Source of the DNA: Gemmatimonadales bacterium
Lineage (GTDB): Bacteria; Gemmatimonadota; Gemmatimonadetes; Gemmatimonadales; GWC2-71-9
Length of the DNA: 24,256 nucleotides
NCBI GenBank assembly: GCA_013003805.1
Contig: JABDII010000048.1
Span: forward strand, 1-24,256
Direction: 5' to 3'
How positions within the stretch are numbered: the stretch's first letter is position 1; every line of letters starts with the position of its first letter. Below the pieces are notes generated by a model that saw only the letters and a program-made list of their open reading frames with translations, searched no databases and was not told the origin of the DNA. A program made the translations under genes and the position numbers. Positions 22,519-24,256 of the stretch are shown here, piece by piece.

Positions 22519-24235
22519 GGTGTCTCCCGGCGCCGGTAGGGGTGATGTCAGCGGAAGGTCCGCCGCCGTGCGTGGTCTCCGCTCCCGATTGCTCGGCCGG
22601 ACTTCGATACACATAGATGGCTCCGCCTCCGAGCGAGCCGGAGAAGTGGCGAACGAAGTCGTATTCCGTCTCCAATACCTCCAGGACACCGGGATGCTCC
22701 GACGCCATGTGCAGCGGGAAGGTATAGACCACCCATACGCGCGACGCTTCGGCGCGGAGCGCGGCGAGATCTCCTCGCGTATTCACGGCCTCCCACTCAG
22801 AACCGAAGAGCATCTCATAGGGATATTGAGCGACTCCCACGGTGGCTACCCGATCACCGGATGCCCGCTCCGCGTTAATGAAGTCACGTGCCCCGAGGAA
22901 GTCTTGCTTCGGGCCGTACGCGAACGGGAGCGTCGCGGTGGACACGAGGATGGCAATGCCGACTGCCACTTGCGCCGAGTAGTCACGAGCGCGGTCTGGA
23001 AGCCGAAGGACCGTGGCGAGCCATCTGGCGCCGTCCCCAAGGCCACGAATCAGGATGAGGATCCCAAACCCGGCTGAGAAGAACACGGTGCGAGGCCACA
23101 AGTGGTGCCCCATACCGATGGCCGTTGCTGAAACGAGGACGACTGGTACCAACAGCAAGGCTACGACCACGGGCCGATCTCGCCAGTAGCTCGCCAGACC
23201 GAGGCCCAGCACCCCCAGGCCCACAATGCCGACGGCACCCTTTGCGCTGGCGAGGTGCAGCATGCGGATGGTCTCGCGGAGCGTCCATAGTGGGTCTTTC
23301 CAGGTGGCGACCAGGGACTCTTCCTGCAAGGCCGTGGAGATGAACTGCGGGAGGCCGAAGCTGAAGAGCGTATAGGCCAGGATTGCAGACAGCCCGAAAC
23401 CGCTCGCAAGGGGAATCCAACGTGCCCGTCCGGGCGCTGAAGGCTGGCGTGCCGTGTCGGCCAGGAAGATGAGGAAATGACCCGCGGCAACAAAAATCAT
23501 CGTGAGATGCGTGTACGCGCCAACAGCGACGGCGAGACCGTAGGCGAACCAGAGCCGAGAGCGCGGGGCCCGTAGTGCCCGGAGCAAGAGCCAGCTCGAC
23601 AGCAGCGTCCAGAACAGCACACCCGAATACCCCCGCGCGTTTTGGCTGAACCAGACGTGGTGGTACGCTACGGTGAGGAGGGCCGCCGATTGGAAGGCCT
23701 CCCGGCGAGTGGTCACCTCCAGGGCAAACCGATAGAGAGCCCAAATACCAGCCACGCCAAAGAGGACGGCGGGCAGCCGAAGCGCCCAGGCACTCTCACC
23801 AGTCACGCTGATCACTGCGCGTGCCAGCAGAGAGATTACGAAATGCTGGTTTTCGGAGTCATACGTTGTGAGGATGACACCGAATGGCTGGCGGACGTAG
23901 TTGATGAGGGTCGCCACCTCGTCCACCCAGAGCCCCTCGCCGAGCCGGTAGAGTCTTAGGATGAGGGCCAGCAAGAGGATGCCGGCAAGGACCCACCGTT
24001 CCGAGCGGGAGATCTGAGTAGCAGGTCGAGAGGACTCAGGATCTCGCCACCAGTGCCAACGCGCGGCAGCAGCCAGCCAGAGACCCATGAGAACCAGACC
24101 GACTCGCCAGAGCGAGGCCCCTAACAGCAATTCGCCCTGAAGAGAGCCAACAGGGCCCGGGCGCAGCAGGTCGATCCACCATGCCGATGGAATCAAGAGC
24201 CCCACGGCAATCAGGGCCACGCTTACGGCAATCAT
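22508..24235 (-). CDS. GT-C / GT39-like polytopic glycosyltransferase (N-terminus may extend beyond window)
   Basis: A protein of at least 575 residues with about a dozen hydrophobic segments and a soluble C-terminal domain of about 120 residues. The first large extracytoplasmic loop has LGEGLWVDEVATL with the acidic pair Asp105-Glu106, the usual catalytic and metal site of PMT/ArnT-type GT-C enzymes; the SENQH segment and 'WFSQNARGYSG' are also typical of the GT39-like group. Such enzymes take a sugar from a polyprenyl-phosphate donor, possibly made by the GT2 at 14616. ATG 24235 has no clear ribosome-binding site and the frame stays open to 24256, so the true start may lie outside the window. 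First visible gene of the minus-strand block. Confidence 0.82.
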   Translation of the reverse strand: MIAVSVALIAVGLLIPSAWWIDLLRPGPVGSLQGELLLGASLWRVGLVLMGLWLAAAARWHWWRDPESSRPATQISRSERWVLAGILLLALILRLYRLGEGLWVDEVATLINYVRQPFGVILTTYDSENQHFVISLLARAVISVTGESAWALRLPAVLFGVAGIWALYRFALEVTTRREAFQSAALLTVAYHHVWFSQNARGYSGVLFWTLLSSWLLLRALRAPRSRLWFAYGLAVAVGAYTHLTMIFVAAGHFLIFLADTARQPSAPGRARWIPLASGFGLSAILAYTLFSFGLPQFISTALQEESLVATWKDPLWTLRETIRMLHLASAKGAVGIVGLGVLGLGLASYWRDRPVVVALLLVPVVLVSATAIGMGHHLWPRTVFFSAGFGILILIRGLGDGARWLATVLRLPDRARDYSAQVAVGIAILVSTATLPFAYGPKQDFLGARDFINAERASGDRVATVGVAQYPYEMLFGSEWEAVNTRGDLAALRAEASRVWVVYTFPLHMASEHPGVLEVLETEYDFVRHFSGSLGGGAIYVYRSPAEQSGAETTHGGGPSADITPTGAGRHHGG

Positions 24236-24256
24236 CGGAGACTGGTACCGGCGGTG

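Noticed and set aside
1..24256. CRISPR arrays, tRNA or rRNA genes, insertion sequences, phage or toxin-antitoxin genes
   Set aside because: None recognised by eye: no regular spaced repeats, no tRNA-like cloverleaf noticed in the short gaps, and no transposase or integrase motifs in any plausible product.

Overview
The window is GC-rich, densely coded chromosomal DNA from an uncultured-type bacterium. Its wide start-codon use (ATG, GTG, TTG), short overlaps between genes, Ig-like surface lipoprotein and polysaccharide gene content would suit Gemmatimonadota or a similar environmental phylum. That placement is an impression from style, not a phylogenetic result. No rRNA, tRNA, CRISPR array or insertion sequence was recognised.

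Layout: a minus-strand Ig-like plus glycoside-hydrolase lipoprotein (2-1675) is divergent from a plus-strand block (1771-10641). That block holds a UbiA-type decaprenyl-phosphate phosphoribosyltransferase-like enzyme, a Wzx-like flippase, an overlooked 54-residue membrane peptide (4323-4487), a membrane-anchored alkaline-phosphatase/sulfatase-fold protein with Thr at the nucleophile position, and a four-gene sulfate-activation cassette. The cassette is a CysN with a degenerate APS-kinase-like tail, CysQ, a membrane-domain/APS-kinase fusion, and CysD. It ends 15 bases from a converging minus-strand block (24235 down to 10657). In transcription order that block reads: GT-C-like membrane protein, methyltransferase with a zinc ribbon, AsnB-type amidotransferase, UDP-galactopyranose-mutase-like flavoprotein, Gfo/Idh/MocA dehydrogenase, second large membrane protein, a possible 84-residue protein, DPM-type GT2, extended SDR, small membrane protein, GMC oxidoreductase, and a second GT2.

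Taken together this looks like part of an exopolysaccharide or glycolipid locus that builds, exports and decorates a glycan. The PAPS-making cassette implies a sulfated product, but no sulfotransferase, initiating glycosyl-phosphate transferase, Wzc/Wza export system or clear polymerase is visible here, so the locus probably extends past the right edge. The most distinctive element is the sulfate-activation cassette: the kinase domain fused to CysN has lost its Walker A and DGD residues, while an intact kinase sits on a predicted two-helix membrane anchor. This suggests that PAPS synthesis has been moved to the membrane.
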